Positions 1 through 7,999 of a stretch of 43,901 bases of DNA are shown piece by piece. How positions within the stretch are numbered: the first letter of the stretch is position 1; each line of letters starts with the position of its first letter. The stretch comes from Clostridium sp. GTDB lineage: Bacteria > Bacillota > Clostridia > Clostridiales > Clostridiaceae. The stretch is taken from assembly GCF_021372645.1 (NCBI RefSeq), contig NZ_JAJFUC010000061.1:1-43901 (forward strand), given 5' to 3'. Both the position numbers and the translations under genes were made by a program. The notes below the pieces were generated by a model, which searched no databases, was not told the origin of the DNA, and saw nothing but the letters and a program-made list of their open reading frames with translations.

Positions 1-147
1 CTTTTTAAGTAGCAAAGCCTATTGAGTGTTATAGCAAACAGGAGTAGCCTTGGCAAAACTGGACACTATGAAGTAGGAAAGAAACAAAATTATAGACTTT
101 TATATTCTTTTTGTAAAGTTTTATAGAATTTTGGTAACGGAAATAAA
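1..147 (+). other. Unassigned left edge, possible IS200/IS605 TnpB tail
   Basis: No gene can be called here. Two short translations, KPIECYSKQE in frame 3 and SSLGKTGHYEVGKKQN in frame 1, loosely resemble the variable C-terminal tail of IS200/IS605-family TnpB proteins, but they lie in different frames with stops between them. If that reading is right, this is decayed tail sequence next to the phosphorylase gene. No purine riboswitch core was found. The resemblance is from memory and weak. Confidence 0.2.
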
Positions 148-960
148 ATGTATGATAAAATAATGGAATCAGTGAAGTATATACAAGGCAAGGTAAATAG
201 AAATCCTAAAATTGCAGTAATACTCGGATCAGGATTAGGAGATTTAGTTGATTCAGTAGAGCAGGTAGAAGATATACCTTATGAAGATATTCCTAATTTT
301 CCAATCTCAACAGTTAAAGGTCATGAAGGTAAATTAGTCTTTGGTAAAATTAATGGGGTAGAAGTTTTAATAATGCAAGGAAGATTCCATTATTATGAAG
401 GATATACAATGAAGGCGGTTACATATCCCATATATGTAATGAAACAGTTAGGGATTGAAAAAATTATTGTAACCAATGCTTGCGGTGGAATTAATAAAAG
501 TTTTGAACCAGGAAAATTAATGCTTATTAATGATTTTATAAATTTATTTGGAGATAATCCTTTAATCGGTGTAAATGATGAAAGATTAGGAACAAGATTT
601 CCAGATATGTCAGAGCCGTATAAGATAGAGCTCATTAATAAAGCTAAAAAAATTGCAGATGAATTAGGGATTAAATATGGTGAATGGGTTTATGCAGGCT
701 TTATGGGACCATATTATGAAACAGCTGCTGAAATTGTAATGATAGGAAGGCATGGAGCTGATGCAGTTGGTATGTCAACAGTACCAGAAACAATAGTAGC
801 TAATTACTTGGGAATGGATGTACTAGGAATAGCATGTATTAATAATATGGCTACAGGAATACAAAAAGTGAAGCATTCTCATGAACGAGTTGTAGAAACA
901 GCTAAAAAAGCTTCGGTTAATTTATGCAAGTGGGTAGTACGAATTATAGAAGAACTTTAG
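148..960 (+). CDS. punA: Purine nucleoside phosphorylase, trimeric (PNP-I) type
   Basis: This 270-residue protein is a family-typical cytosolic purine nucleoside phosphorylase. The enzyme splits inosine or guanosine with phosphate into the free base and ribose-1-phosphate. Visible signatures are the phosphate-binding GSGLG near residue 27, QGRFHYYEGY near residue 76, NACGGIN, the base-binding YYETAAE, and GADAVGMSTVPE followed by CINNMATG near the C-terminus. The start is the first ATG and has only a weak GGA-type ribosome binding site. The gene stands alone, followed by a repeat hairpin that could end transcription. A second, hexameric-type phosphorylase (deoD) lies at 21.3 kb, so the window has both structural classes. 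Family assignment is firm. The substrate preference is inferred. Confidence 0.95.
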   Translation: MYDKIMESVKYIQGKVNRNPKIAVILGSGLGDLVDSVEQVEDIPYEDIPNFPISTVKGHEGKLVFGKINGVEVLIMQGRFHYYEGYTMKAVTYPIYVMKQLGIEKIIVTNACGGINKSFEPGKLMLINDFINLFGDNPLIGVNDERLGTRFPDMSEPYKIELINKAKKIADELGIKYGEWVYAGFMGPYYETAAEIVMIGRHGADAVGMSTVPETIVANYLGMDVLGIACINNMATGIQKVKHSHERVVETAKKASVNLCKWVVRIIEEL

Positions 961-977
961 TTTTCATGTTTACTAAG

Positions 978-1035
978 GGATGTTCAAAAAAATAACAGAT
1001 TGGCATCTTTTGTCTATTATTTTCTTTCATATGCC
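978..1035 (-). repeat. Hairpin repeat, short form (copy A)
   Basis: The left arm TTCAAAAAAATAACAGA and the right arm TCTATTATTTTCTTTCATA are imperfect inverted complements around a short loop. Read on the minus strand, this is the same sequence type as copy C (24623-24682) and the ends of the long copy B (22926-23084). It lies just after punA and before the htpG promoter, so it may act as a transcription terminator. Confidence 0.7.
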
Positions 1036-1057
1036 TAAGTGAGATTATAAGAACAAT

Positions 1058-1086
1058 TTGACAATTAATACTATTTGGTCTAAAAT
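1058..1086 (+). promoter_or_regulatory. htpG promoter
   Basis: TTGACA at 1058-1063 and TAAAAT at 1081-1086 are separated by exactly 17 bases, a near-consensus SigA-type promoter. The TTG inside the -35 box also begins an open frame into htpG but should not be taken as the start codon. No CIRCE inverted repeat was seen. Confidence 0.75.
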
Positions 1087-1120
1087 ATTTCTAGAAAAAA
1101 ATAAGAGGAGTGGTTATAAA

Positions 1121-3058
1121 ATGATAAAAGAAAATGGTAATATTTCAATTGATACAGAGAACATATTTCCTATTATTAAGAAGTGGCTATACTCTGATAA
1201 AGACATATTTATAAGAGAAGTTATAAGTAATGCATGCGATGCAATTAGTAAATTCCAAAGATTAGCTTCATTTGGAGAAGCTACTGCAAATGAAGATGAA
1301 CAATATAAGGTTATAGTATCTGTAAATAAAGAAAAGAAAACTCTTAAATTCATAGATAATGGTATTGGAATGAATGAAGAAGAGGTTAAAAAGTACATTA
1401 CTCAAGTTGCTTTTTCAGGGGCAACAGATTTTGTGGAAAAATATAAAGATAAGGGCGATGAAGGTAAGGATATAATAGGTCACTTTGGACTTGGTTTTTA
1501 CTCAACATTCATGGTTTCTGATAAGGTTCAAATAGATACATTATCACATAAAGATGGAGCAGAGCCAGTAAAATGGATTTGTGATGAAGGTGGTACTGAA
1601 TATGAAATGGGTATTTCAGAAGAAAGAACTACAAGAGGTACAACTGTAACATTATATATTAATGATGAGAGTACAGAATTTTTAGAAGAATATAAGGTTA
1701 GAGAAATAATAAAGAAATATTGTTCATTCTTACCTACAGAAATATATTTAGAAAATGAAAATAAGCCAAAAGAAGAACCTAAATATGAAACAAAGAAAAA
1801 AGAAGATGGAACTGAATATCAAGAATTAGTAGAGCCAGAAGCTCCAAAGCCTTTAAATGATACAAAGCCTTTATGGGTTAAAGCTCCAAAAGATTGTACA
1901 GATGAAGAGTATAAAGATTTTTATAGAAACGTATTTATGGATTTTAATGAACCATTATTTTGGATTCATTTAAATGTGGATTATCCATTTAACTTAAAAG
2001 GAATATTATATTTTCCTAAATTAACTCATGAAGTAGAACTTAGAGAAGGTCAAGTAAAACTTTATAATAATCAAGTTTTCGTTGCAGATAATATTAAAGA
2101 AGTAATTCCAGAATTCTTATTATTATTAAAAGGAACTATAGATTGTCCAGATTTACCTTTAAATGTATCAAGAAGTTTCCTTCAAAATGATAAGGAAGTT
2201 TCAAAAATTTCTAATCATATAATTAAGAAAGTTGCAGATAAATTAGTAGATTTATTTAAAAATAGTAGAGAAGAATTTAATAAATTTTGGCCAGACATAC
2301 AAATATTCATTAAGTATGGCTGCTTAAGAGATGAAAAATTCTATGAAAAGATTAAGGAAATAATAATCTTTAAGAATTTAAAAGGTGAATTTATAACATT
2401 AAAAGATTATCTTGAAGCTAATAAAGAAAAACATGAAAATAAAGTATTTTATTCTAATGATGAGAAACAACAATCGCAATATATTAAGATGTTTAAAGAA
2501 TATGATTTAGATGCTGTAATATTTGATTGCACAATAGATGATCACTTTATTTCATTCTTAGAAATGCATGAAAAAGGAGTTAAATTTAATAGAATTGACT
2601 CTGATATTTCAGATACATTAGGAAGTAAAACTGATGAAAATGATGAAACTCAAAAGGCATTGAATAAAGAAATAGAAGATGTATTTAAAAATGCTTTAGG
2701 AGAAAAAGTTACTAAATTATCAGTTGAAGCATTAAAAAATGAAAATACTTCAGCACTAATTTTAGTTTCAGAAGAATCAAGAAGAATGGCTGAAATGAGT
2801 AAGATGTATGCAAAATCAGGCATGAACTTCCCAGGTATGTTTGATGAAGAAAAGACTTTAGTTGTAAATAATAAAAATGCTATCATTAAAAAACTTGTAG
2901 AAGTTTCTAAAGATGATGCTAAAAAAGATGAAGTTAAATTCATTTGTGAACATATTTTAGATTTAGCTAAGATTGCTAATAAAGAATTAGATGCAAATGA
3001 AATGGATGAGTTTATAAAGAGAAATAATGAACTTTTAAGCAAAGTTATTTTACTATAG
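1121..3058 (+). CDS. htpG: Molecular chaperone HtpG (Hsp90)
   Basis: This 645-residue cytosolic ATP-dependent chaperone has the GHKL ATPase fold at its N-terminus: EVISNACDAISK, DNGIGM and GHFGLGFYS within about the first 140 residues. The middle domain follows, with LNVSRSFLQNDK typical of Hsp90. A charged, proline-rich stretch around residues 210-270 makes it slightly longer than many bacterial HtpG proteins. The start is the ATG at 1121, ten bases after AGAGGAG. The upstream in-frame TTG at 1058 is part of the promoter -35 box. The gene is monocistronic, with its own promoter and a strong terminator after it. Confidence 0.96.
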   Translation: MIKENGNISIDTENIFPIIKKWLYSDKDIFIREVISNACDAISKFQRLASFGEATANEDEQYKVIVSVNKEKKTLKFIDNGIGMNEEEVKKYITQVAFSGATDFVEKYKDKGDEGKDIIGHFGLGFYSTFMVSDKVQIDTLSHKDGAEPVKWICDEGGTEYEMGISEERTTRGTTVTLYINDESTEFLEEYKVREIIKKYCSFLPTEIYLENENKPKEEPKYETKKKEDGTEYQELVEPEAPKPLNDTKPLWVKAPKDCTDEEYKDFYRNVFMDFNEPLFWIHLNVDYPFNLKGILYFPKLTHEVELREGQVKLYNNQVFVADNIKEVIPEFLLLLKGTIDCPDLPLNVSRSFLQNDKEVSKISNHIIKKVADKLVDLFKNSREEFNKFWPDIQIFIKYGCLRDEKFYEKIKEIIIFKNLKGEFITLKDYLEANKEKHENKVFYSNDEKQQSQYIKMFKEYDLDAVIFDCTIDDHFISFLEMHEKGVKFNRIDSDISDTLGSKTDENDETQKALNKEIEDVFKNALGEKVTKLSVEALKNENTSALILVSEESRRMAEMSKMYAKSGMNFPGMFDEEKTLVVNNKNAIIKKLVEVSKDDAKKDEVKFICEHILDLAKIANKELDANEMDEFIKRNNELLSKVILL

Positions 3059-3107
3059 TAAAATACGATAAGAACATAAATTAAAATATTAAAAACTATA
3101 TATTAAT

Positions 3108-3168
3108 AAAGTAGTCAGTAGCATTTAAAAGGTAAAAAATTTTAATGCTATTGATTACTTTTTTTTAT
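3108..3168 (+). terminator. Rho-independent terminator after htpG
   Basis: An 18-bp stem (left arm 3108-3125, right arm 3144-3161, two mismatches) is followed directly by a run of T. Confidence 0.9.
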
Positions 3169-3268
3169 TTCTTGTCAAAATTTTGTAAGAGTTGTGATAC
3201 ATAATGAAAATAAAGTATAAATTTAGTGAGTAAAGTTTAAAATAAAAGGGAAGTGATTTCCATAATAC

Positions 3269-3343
3269 ATGAATTACTCATTATATGTAAAAGTAGTCTG
3301 TGCAAGCTTAAGCATTTTAAGTAGCTTTCAAAATAATTTATAA
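3269..3343 (+). CDS. Possible 24-residue leader ORF, translationally coupled
   Basis: An ATG frame of 24 codons starts downstream of GGGAAGTG (3248-3255) and ends with TAA at 3341-3343. One base separates it from the ATG of the next gene, which has no ribosome binding site of its own. This arrangement suggests that translation of the short frame delivers ribosomes to the first gene of the polysaccharide operon. The peptide is not recognised and may have no function of its own. The gap between its own Shine-Dalgarno and the ATG is longer than usual. Confidence 0.35.
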   Translation: MNYSLYVKVVCASLSILSSFQNNL

Positions 3344-3344
3344 A

Positions 3345-4883
3345 ATGGATGTGATTAAAGCAAAAATGCAATACATTTTAAAGAAAAAAGATGAAATATT
3401 AAGAAATATAGATTATCCTGTAGTAGCATTTTTAGTAGTTATTATAATAGGCTCTATTACGTTATTTTGTGAACCAGTTATTGGAATGGCAGATAATGGA
3501 GACTTTTATAGAGAAATAAGTACTAATGGGGTATATGAATTAAATCCCAATGATAATGATTTATATAATGGGTATTTTTACAAAAATTATGGGATATATA
3601 AATATAACAATGAGAATGAAAAAATATATACATCTACACAAGGAATATTTATTAAAGGAGCAATTTGTATAAATAAAATATTCAATAAAAATTATGTTCT
3701 AGATATAAGATTTATGTCGTGGATGTTTTTACTTGCAGAAGCTATAGGCATTTATCTAATTGTAAAAGTATTAATCAATGAAATAATTAAGGAAAAACAT
3801 AAGATAATAATAACTTTAATAACGAGTTTAATATTTTGTGATACTGCATATTTATCTTATTACAATTCTTTTTATGGGGAAGCTATAAATATAAGTTTCT
3901 TTTTATTAAGTGTGGGGATTTTACTATATATGATAGAAGTCAACAAATTCAATATATTTAATATTTTAATGTTTGGAATTTCTTCTTTTATCTTTTTTGG
4001 CGCAAAGCAGCAACTTGCACCAGTCGGGATTTTAATTGCAATTTTAGTATTAAGAATAGGGTTTAAAAGAAAAGATAAGTTATTTAAAGGGTTAAGTTTA
4101 TTGTTATTCGTGGGATTTGTTGTAAGTTCAATATTATTTTATAAAACAATAACTGGAGATTTTGAATATATCAATAGTTATCATTCTATGAATAGAGGAA
4201 TTTTATTATATGAGGATGATCCAGATGAAATTATAAAATATTTCAATTTAGATCAGCAGTATTCATTATTAAAAGAAACGACATTCTATGATGATGTAAC
4301 ATTAGTGAATTTATATGATAACAAACTTATAGAAAATTATTATAAAAAATTTACTACAACGAAAATCTTATCTTATTATATTACTCATCCAAGGGCGTTT
4401 TTTAAATTATTAAAAATATCTTTTAATAATGCATATTCAATACGACCTAATGCTATGGGAAATTACGAAAAGAGTGCTAATAAAGAATTTGGTGCAAAAT
4501 CTTATTTTTTTGCATTATATAGTACTATAAAACAAAAAGTATTTACTGGAAATTCAATTTTTTCACTTATTACAATAATAATATATATATATATTTCTCT
4601 AAGTAGATATATAAAAGGATATAAAAGCAAAGATAATAAGATAATTCTTAAAGAAGAAGCATATTTTTATATATTTTTAATTGGATTATCTCAAATTGTA
4701 ATATCAGTAATAGGTGCAGGAGATGCAGATTTATCTAAACATGTATTTATGTATAATATGAGTTTTGATTTGATTTTAATATATCTTATAAGTATAAAAT
4801 TGCAGGAACGTACAATTAGACATAATCAAAAAAATAAATTCACTTTTAATAAATTAAGGGGGACCCAAAGTGGAACAAATTAA
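3345..4883 (+). CDS. Polytopic membrane protein, GT-C glycosyltransferase-like
   Basis: This 512-residue integral membrane protein has roughly ten or more hydrophobic segments. After the first membrane segment (about residues 24-45) comes an external acidic motif, MADNGDFYRE, which resembles the metal-binding acidic loop of GT-C type lipid-linked sugar transferases. A large loop (about residues 270-390) precedes further membrane spans. It opens the exopolysaccharide operon and overlaps the next gene by 14 bases. Its exact substrate cannot be told from sequence. It may modify or decorate the polymer made by the GT2 enzyme encoded downstream. No Shine-Dalgarno precedes its ATG, which supports coupling to the short frame just upstream. 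Confidence 0.65.
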   Translation: MDVIKAKMQYILKKKDEILRNIDYPVVAFLVVIIIGSITLFCEPVIGMADNGDFYREISTNGVYELNPNDNDLYNGYFYKNYGIYKYNNENEKIYTSTQGIFIKGAICINKIFNKNYVLDIRFMSWMFLLAEAIGIYLIVKVLINEIIKEKHKIIITLITSLIFCDTAYLSYYNSFYGEAINISFFLLSVGILLYMIEVNKFNIFNILMFGISSFIFFGAKQQLAPVGILIAILVLRIGFKRKDKLFKGLSLLLFVGFVVSSILFYKTITGDFEYINSYHSMNRGILLYEDDPDEIIKYFNLDQQYSLLKETTFYDDVTLVNLYDNKLIENYYKKFTTTKILSYYITHPRAFFKLLKISFNNAYSIRPNAMGNYEKSANKEFGAKSYFFALYSTIKQKVFTGNSIFSLITIIIYIYISLSRYIKGYKSKDNKIILKEEAYFYIFLIGLSQIVISVIGAGDADLSKHVFMYNMSFDLILIYLISIKLQERTIRHNQKNKFTFNKLRGTQSGTN

Positions 4884-5724
4884 TACAAGAAAAAAAATCG
4901 ATATATTAATGACATTGCTTATAGCATATTTTTTCGCTTTATGCTTAAGTAATAAAGTTTTAGAATTAGATAATTCTTTTGAAAATTATCTAATGATTGA
5001 ACTTGTTATGATAATTGCTCTTGTAAGTTATTATACCAATATTACATTAGCATTAGTAGTTACATTGGCAGCTGATTTTGTATATATGAGTTATAAATTA
5101 TATTGTAATTTTGTTAATAATGTAAAGATAGATTTTAATACGTATTATTGGATTATTTTATTGCCTATTACAGCGCTTTTAGTGGCATTAGTATCAAAAA
5201 ATATTGTTATGATACAAAAAGAAAATGAAAGTTTAATAAATGAAAATTCTAAATTAGTTATGATTGATGAAGATACAAATATAAGAAATGAAAGAGCTCT
5301 TTTAATTGAATTACCAATATATATGAAATTGAGTATAAGACATAAGGTGCCTGTAACACTATTTATTCTGAGGATTAAATTTGCTGACAAACTTAGAAGT
5401 ATTTTAGGCAAAGAACAATATAAGGTTTTATTAATTCAATCCAGTGAAGTTTTTGAAAAATCATTAAGAGAAGAAGATATAAAATATATAATAGACTATA
5501 AAACATTTGGTTTTTTAACAATTACTGATATAGATGGAGCTAAGATTATAAAAGAAAGATTTAAAGAAAATGTGAATAAATTTGACTTTTCAAAAGAATC
5601 TGTTTATAAAAATATAAAATTAGATATTCAAATTGGTTTTTATACTTTTGATAATTCAGTAAATAATCCTTTCGAATTTATTAAATTAGCAGAAAAGGAA
5701 TTGGAATATGATATACAAGAATAA
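4870..5724 (+). CDS. Membrane protein with degenerate GGDEF domain and intact c-di-GMP I-site
   Basis: This 284-residue protein has about four hydrophobic segments in residues 10-110, a short linker, and a GGDEF-fold domain starting at DEDTNIRNERALL (near residue 133), which corresponds to the usual D-LTGL-NRR start. The catalytic GGDEF loop is replaced by DYKTF (209-213). The inhibitory-site motif RxxD is kept as REED (200-203), at the canonical five-residue distance. This is the pattern of a c-di-GMP receptor that no longer makes the nucleotide, as described for Listeria PssE and Pseudomonas PelD. Start: GTG seven bases after AAGGGGG. The gene overlaps both neighbours, so it is part of the operon. 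I infer that it conveys c-di-GMP control to the synthase, which lacks PilZ. Confidence 0.75.
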   Translation: MEQINTRKKIDILMTLLIAYFFALCLSNKVLELDNSFENYLMIELVMIIALVSYYTNITLALVVTLAADFVYMSYKLYCNFVNNVKIDFNTYYWIILLPITALLVALVSKNIVMIQKENESLINENSKLVMIDEDTNIRNERALLIELPIYMKLSIRHKVPVTLFILRIKFADKLRSILGKEQYKVLLIQSSEVFEKSLREEDIKYIIDYKTFGFLTITDIDGAKIIKERFKENVNKFDFSKESVYKNIKLDIQIGFYTFDNSVNNPFEFIKLAEKELEYDIQE

Positions 5725-6730
5725 ATTCCTTATATATAAAATAATAGTTATTTTAATTTGCTTTATAATTACTAGCTTTTTTACTAGAAATATTGAATGT
5801 AAAGCAGAAACCAATAAAGAAAACTTACAAGTAAAAGGTGAAATTTATTTTTATCTTGATGATGTTACGCCTTTTAATGAATTAAATAATCTAATAGATG
5901 AAATAAGTTATTTAAAAGATAATGGAATTAAGTTTTTTATAGAGTCATCACCAGTATTTGTAAATGAAGATTTAAAAGCAATGAGAAGATTTGCAGCATG
6001 TTTAAGATATGCACAAGCAAATGGAGGAAAAATAGTGTTAAAATTCCCTATATTAAATGAAAAAGGATCAAATGGAAAATCTATAAGTGCGCACGTAATC
6101 ACTGAGAAAGTTAAAAAATCTTTTGATAATTATACTAATTATTGGGTCTATCCAATAGGAATGAGTGTTAAAGAGTCCTTACTTTACAGAGAGGATTTAA
6201 AAGAACTTTGGGAATGTACAGATACTTTGTTTTTAAATTCCCAAGATAATATTAATAATGATAAGAGTAATTACACTATTAAATCATATGAGAATATCAT
6301 TCAAAAAATTAATTTAGATAACTACATTAAGAATAATAGCACTAATATATATGATAAAAGTGCAATATGTGTGAAAAGTGATTTTACATTTGATGAGTTT
6401 AAGAAAAATGTAGATGAAATTCTTAATAGAGAAATAAGTTTTACTGAAAATAATAAATTAAATTCTTATATGAAGTTTAATAATGAAGTAAAAAGCAATT
6501 CAAAAGGAATTTTTTTTAATAATAAAGATGTGACACAACAAAGATTTATTTGTGAAGAAGAATATAAAAATGCTTTTGCTAAGGAAGATAGTAAAAAAGA
6601 AAGTCCATCTAAAAAGGATTTGACACTGTCCAATAAAATTATAGAAATAGTAAGTGCAGTGGCGTCACTAATATTTTTAATAATATTAGTATTAAGTAAA
6701 AAGATAGAAAGGAAAAGGTTTTTTAAATAA
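5708..6730 (+). CDS. Membrane-anchored DUF2334-like (polysaccharide deacetylase-fold) protein
   Basis: The 340-residue protein has an N-terminal signal or anchor (about residues 8-27), an extracytoplasmic domain, and a C-terminal membrane segment (about 310-330) with a positive tail. The stretch YFYLDDVTPFNELNNLIDE, then LKDNGIKFFIE, matches the beginning of DUF2334 proteins, relatives of polysaccharide deacetylases. I do not see the usual zinc-binding HxxxH motif, so catalytic activity is doubtful. It overlaps the previous gene by 17 bases and lies five bases before the GT2 gene. A role in modifying or guiding the exported polysaccharide is inferred from context. Confidence 0.6.
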   Translation: MIYKNKFLIYKIIVILICFIITSFFTRNIECKAETNKENLQVKGEIYFYLDDVTPFNELNNLIDEISYLKDNGIKFFIESSPVFVNEDLKAMRRFAACLRYAQANGGKIVLKFPILNEKGSNGKSISAHVITEKVKKSFDNYTNYWVYPIGMSVKESLLYREDLKELWECTDTLFLNSQDNINNDKSNYTIKSYENIIQKINLDNYIKNNSTNIYDKSAICVKSDFTFDEFKKNVDEILNREISFTENNKLNSYMKFNNEVKSNSKGIFFNNKDVTQQRFICEEEYKNAFAKEDSKKESPSKKDLTLSNKIIEIVSAVASLIFLIILVLSKKIERKRFFK

Positions 6731-6735
6731 ATCAT

Positions 6736-7986
6736 ATGAGTATTATAGATTATTTAGTTATATATTCGTTAATAGTAATATGGATAACAGTTTTTATTAA
6801 TGTAATATTAGTTATATCAGGATATATATATTATTCAAAAATAAACAATGAGAAAATGGATGAACAATTAAAAAATTATCCTTTTGTATCCATATTAGTT
6901 CCAGCTCATAATGAAGCTGTGGTTATAAGAAAGACAGTAACTTCTTTACTAGAATTAGATTATCCTAAAGATAAATATGAAGTAATCATAGTTAATGATA
7001 ATTCTAGTGATAATTCAGCACAAATATTGCAAGAAATGCAAAAAAAATATGCACAAAAAAACTTAATAGTAATAAATACGGATAATATAATTGGAGGGAA
7101 GGGGAAATCCAATGCCTTAAATATTGGACTTGAAAAAAGTAAAGGTGAAATTTTAGCTGTTTATGATGCAGATAATACTCCCGATAGAAAGGCACTAAAA
7201 TATTTAGTACAAACTTTGATAAAGGATAAAAGCTTAGGAGCAGTCATTGGAAAATTTCGATGTAGAAATAAAGATAAAAGTTTATTAACTAATTTTATAA
7301 ATATAGAAACCTTGACTTATCAATGGATGGCGCAAGCAGGACGATGGAATTTATTTAGTTTATGCACTATTCCAGGCACTAATTTCGTTGTAGTAAGAGA
7401 AATAATGGATGAAATGGGTGGATGGGATACAAAGGCAATAACAGAAGATACAGAAGTAAGCTTTAGAATTTATAGAATGGGATATAAAATAAAGTTCATG
7501 CCTCTTGCTGTAACTTATGAACAAGAACCTCAAACTGTTAAGGTCTGGTTTAAGCAAAGAAATAGATGGGTAAAAGGTAATATATATGTAGTAATAAAAA
7601 ACTTAAAATATATATTTAATCCCAAAGCTGGTGTTACAATATTTGATATTTTATATTACACCTTAGTTTATTTTTTCTTTTTATCTGCAAGTGTACTATC
7701 GGATTGTATATTTATACTTGGAGGGGCTAATATAGTTCAAATACATATTGGCGGATACGAAGTAATTTTATGGTTTATGGCATTATTAGTTTTTATTTTA
7801 TCAGTAATGGTAGCAATTTCAATGGAAAAGGGAGAATTAAATTTTAAAAATGTATTAGTTATATTATTAAGTTATTTTACTTATAGTAAAATGTGGGCTA
7901 TTGTTTCCATAGCTGGATTTTATAATTATATAAGAGATGTTGTTTTTAAGCGAGAAGTAAAATGGTATAAAACAGAAAGGTTTTAA
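6736..7986 (+). CDS. Processive family 2 glycosyltransferase, cellulose-synthase-like
   Basis: This 416-residue inner-membrane synthase has all the GT2 processive landmarks: the nucleotide-binding VNDNS (D88), DAD (144-146), TED (236-238) and QRNRW (274-278), the Q(Q/R)xRW motif of BcsA and hyaluronan synthases. One or two membrane segments precede the catalytic domain and about three follow. Unlike BcsA it has no C-terminal PilZ domain, ending about 140 residues after QRNRW. The gene begins six bases after the previous stop, and its nearest Shine-Dalgarno is far away, so it is probably translated by coupling. It most likely polymerises a beta-linked glycan and threads it through the membrane. 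The sugar is not known. Confidence 0.88.
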   Translation: MSIIDYLVIYSLIVIWITVFINVILVISGYIYYSKINNEKMDEQLKNYPFVSILVPAHNEAVVIRKTVTSLLELDYPKDKYEVIIVNDNSSDNSAQILQEMQKKYAQKNLIVINTDNIIGGKGKSNALNIGLEKSKGEILAVYDADNTPDRKALKYLVQTLIKDKSLGAVIGKFRCRNKDKSLLTNFINIETLTYQWMAQAGRWNLFSLCTIPGTNFVVVREIMDEMGGWDTKAITEDTEVSFRIYRMGYKIKFMPLAVTYEQEPQTVKVWFKQRNRWVKGNIYVVIKNLKYIFNPKAGVTIFDILYYTLVYFFFLSASVLSDCIFILGGANIVQIHIGGYEVILWFMALLVFILSVMVAISMEKGELNFKNVLVILLSYFTYSKMWAIVSIAGFYNYIRDVVFKREVKWYKTERF

Positions 7987-7999
7987 TAGGGGGAGCAAA

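Noticed and set aside
1-147. Purine riboswitch before punA
   Set aside because: The conserved three-way junction sequences are absent.
1058-1120. N-terminal extension of HtpG from TTG 1058
   Set aside because: The TTG is inside a TTGACA -35 box whose -10 lies at 1081, and ATG 1121 has a proper AGAGGAG.
3169-3344. c-di-GMP riboswitch before the polysaccharide operon
   Set aside because: The GEMM core (CACGCACAGGGCAAACC type) is absent.
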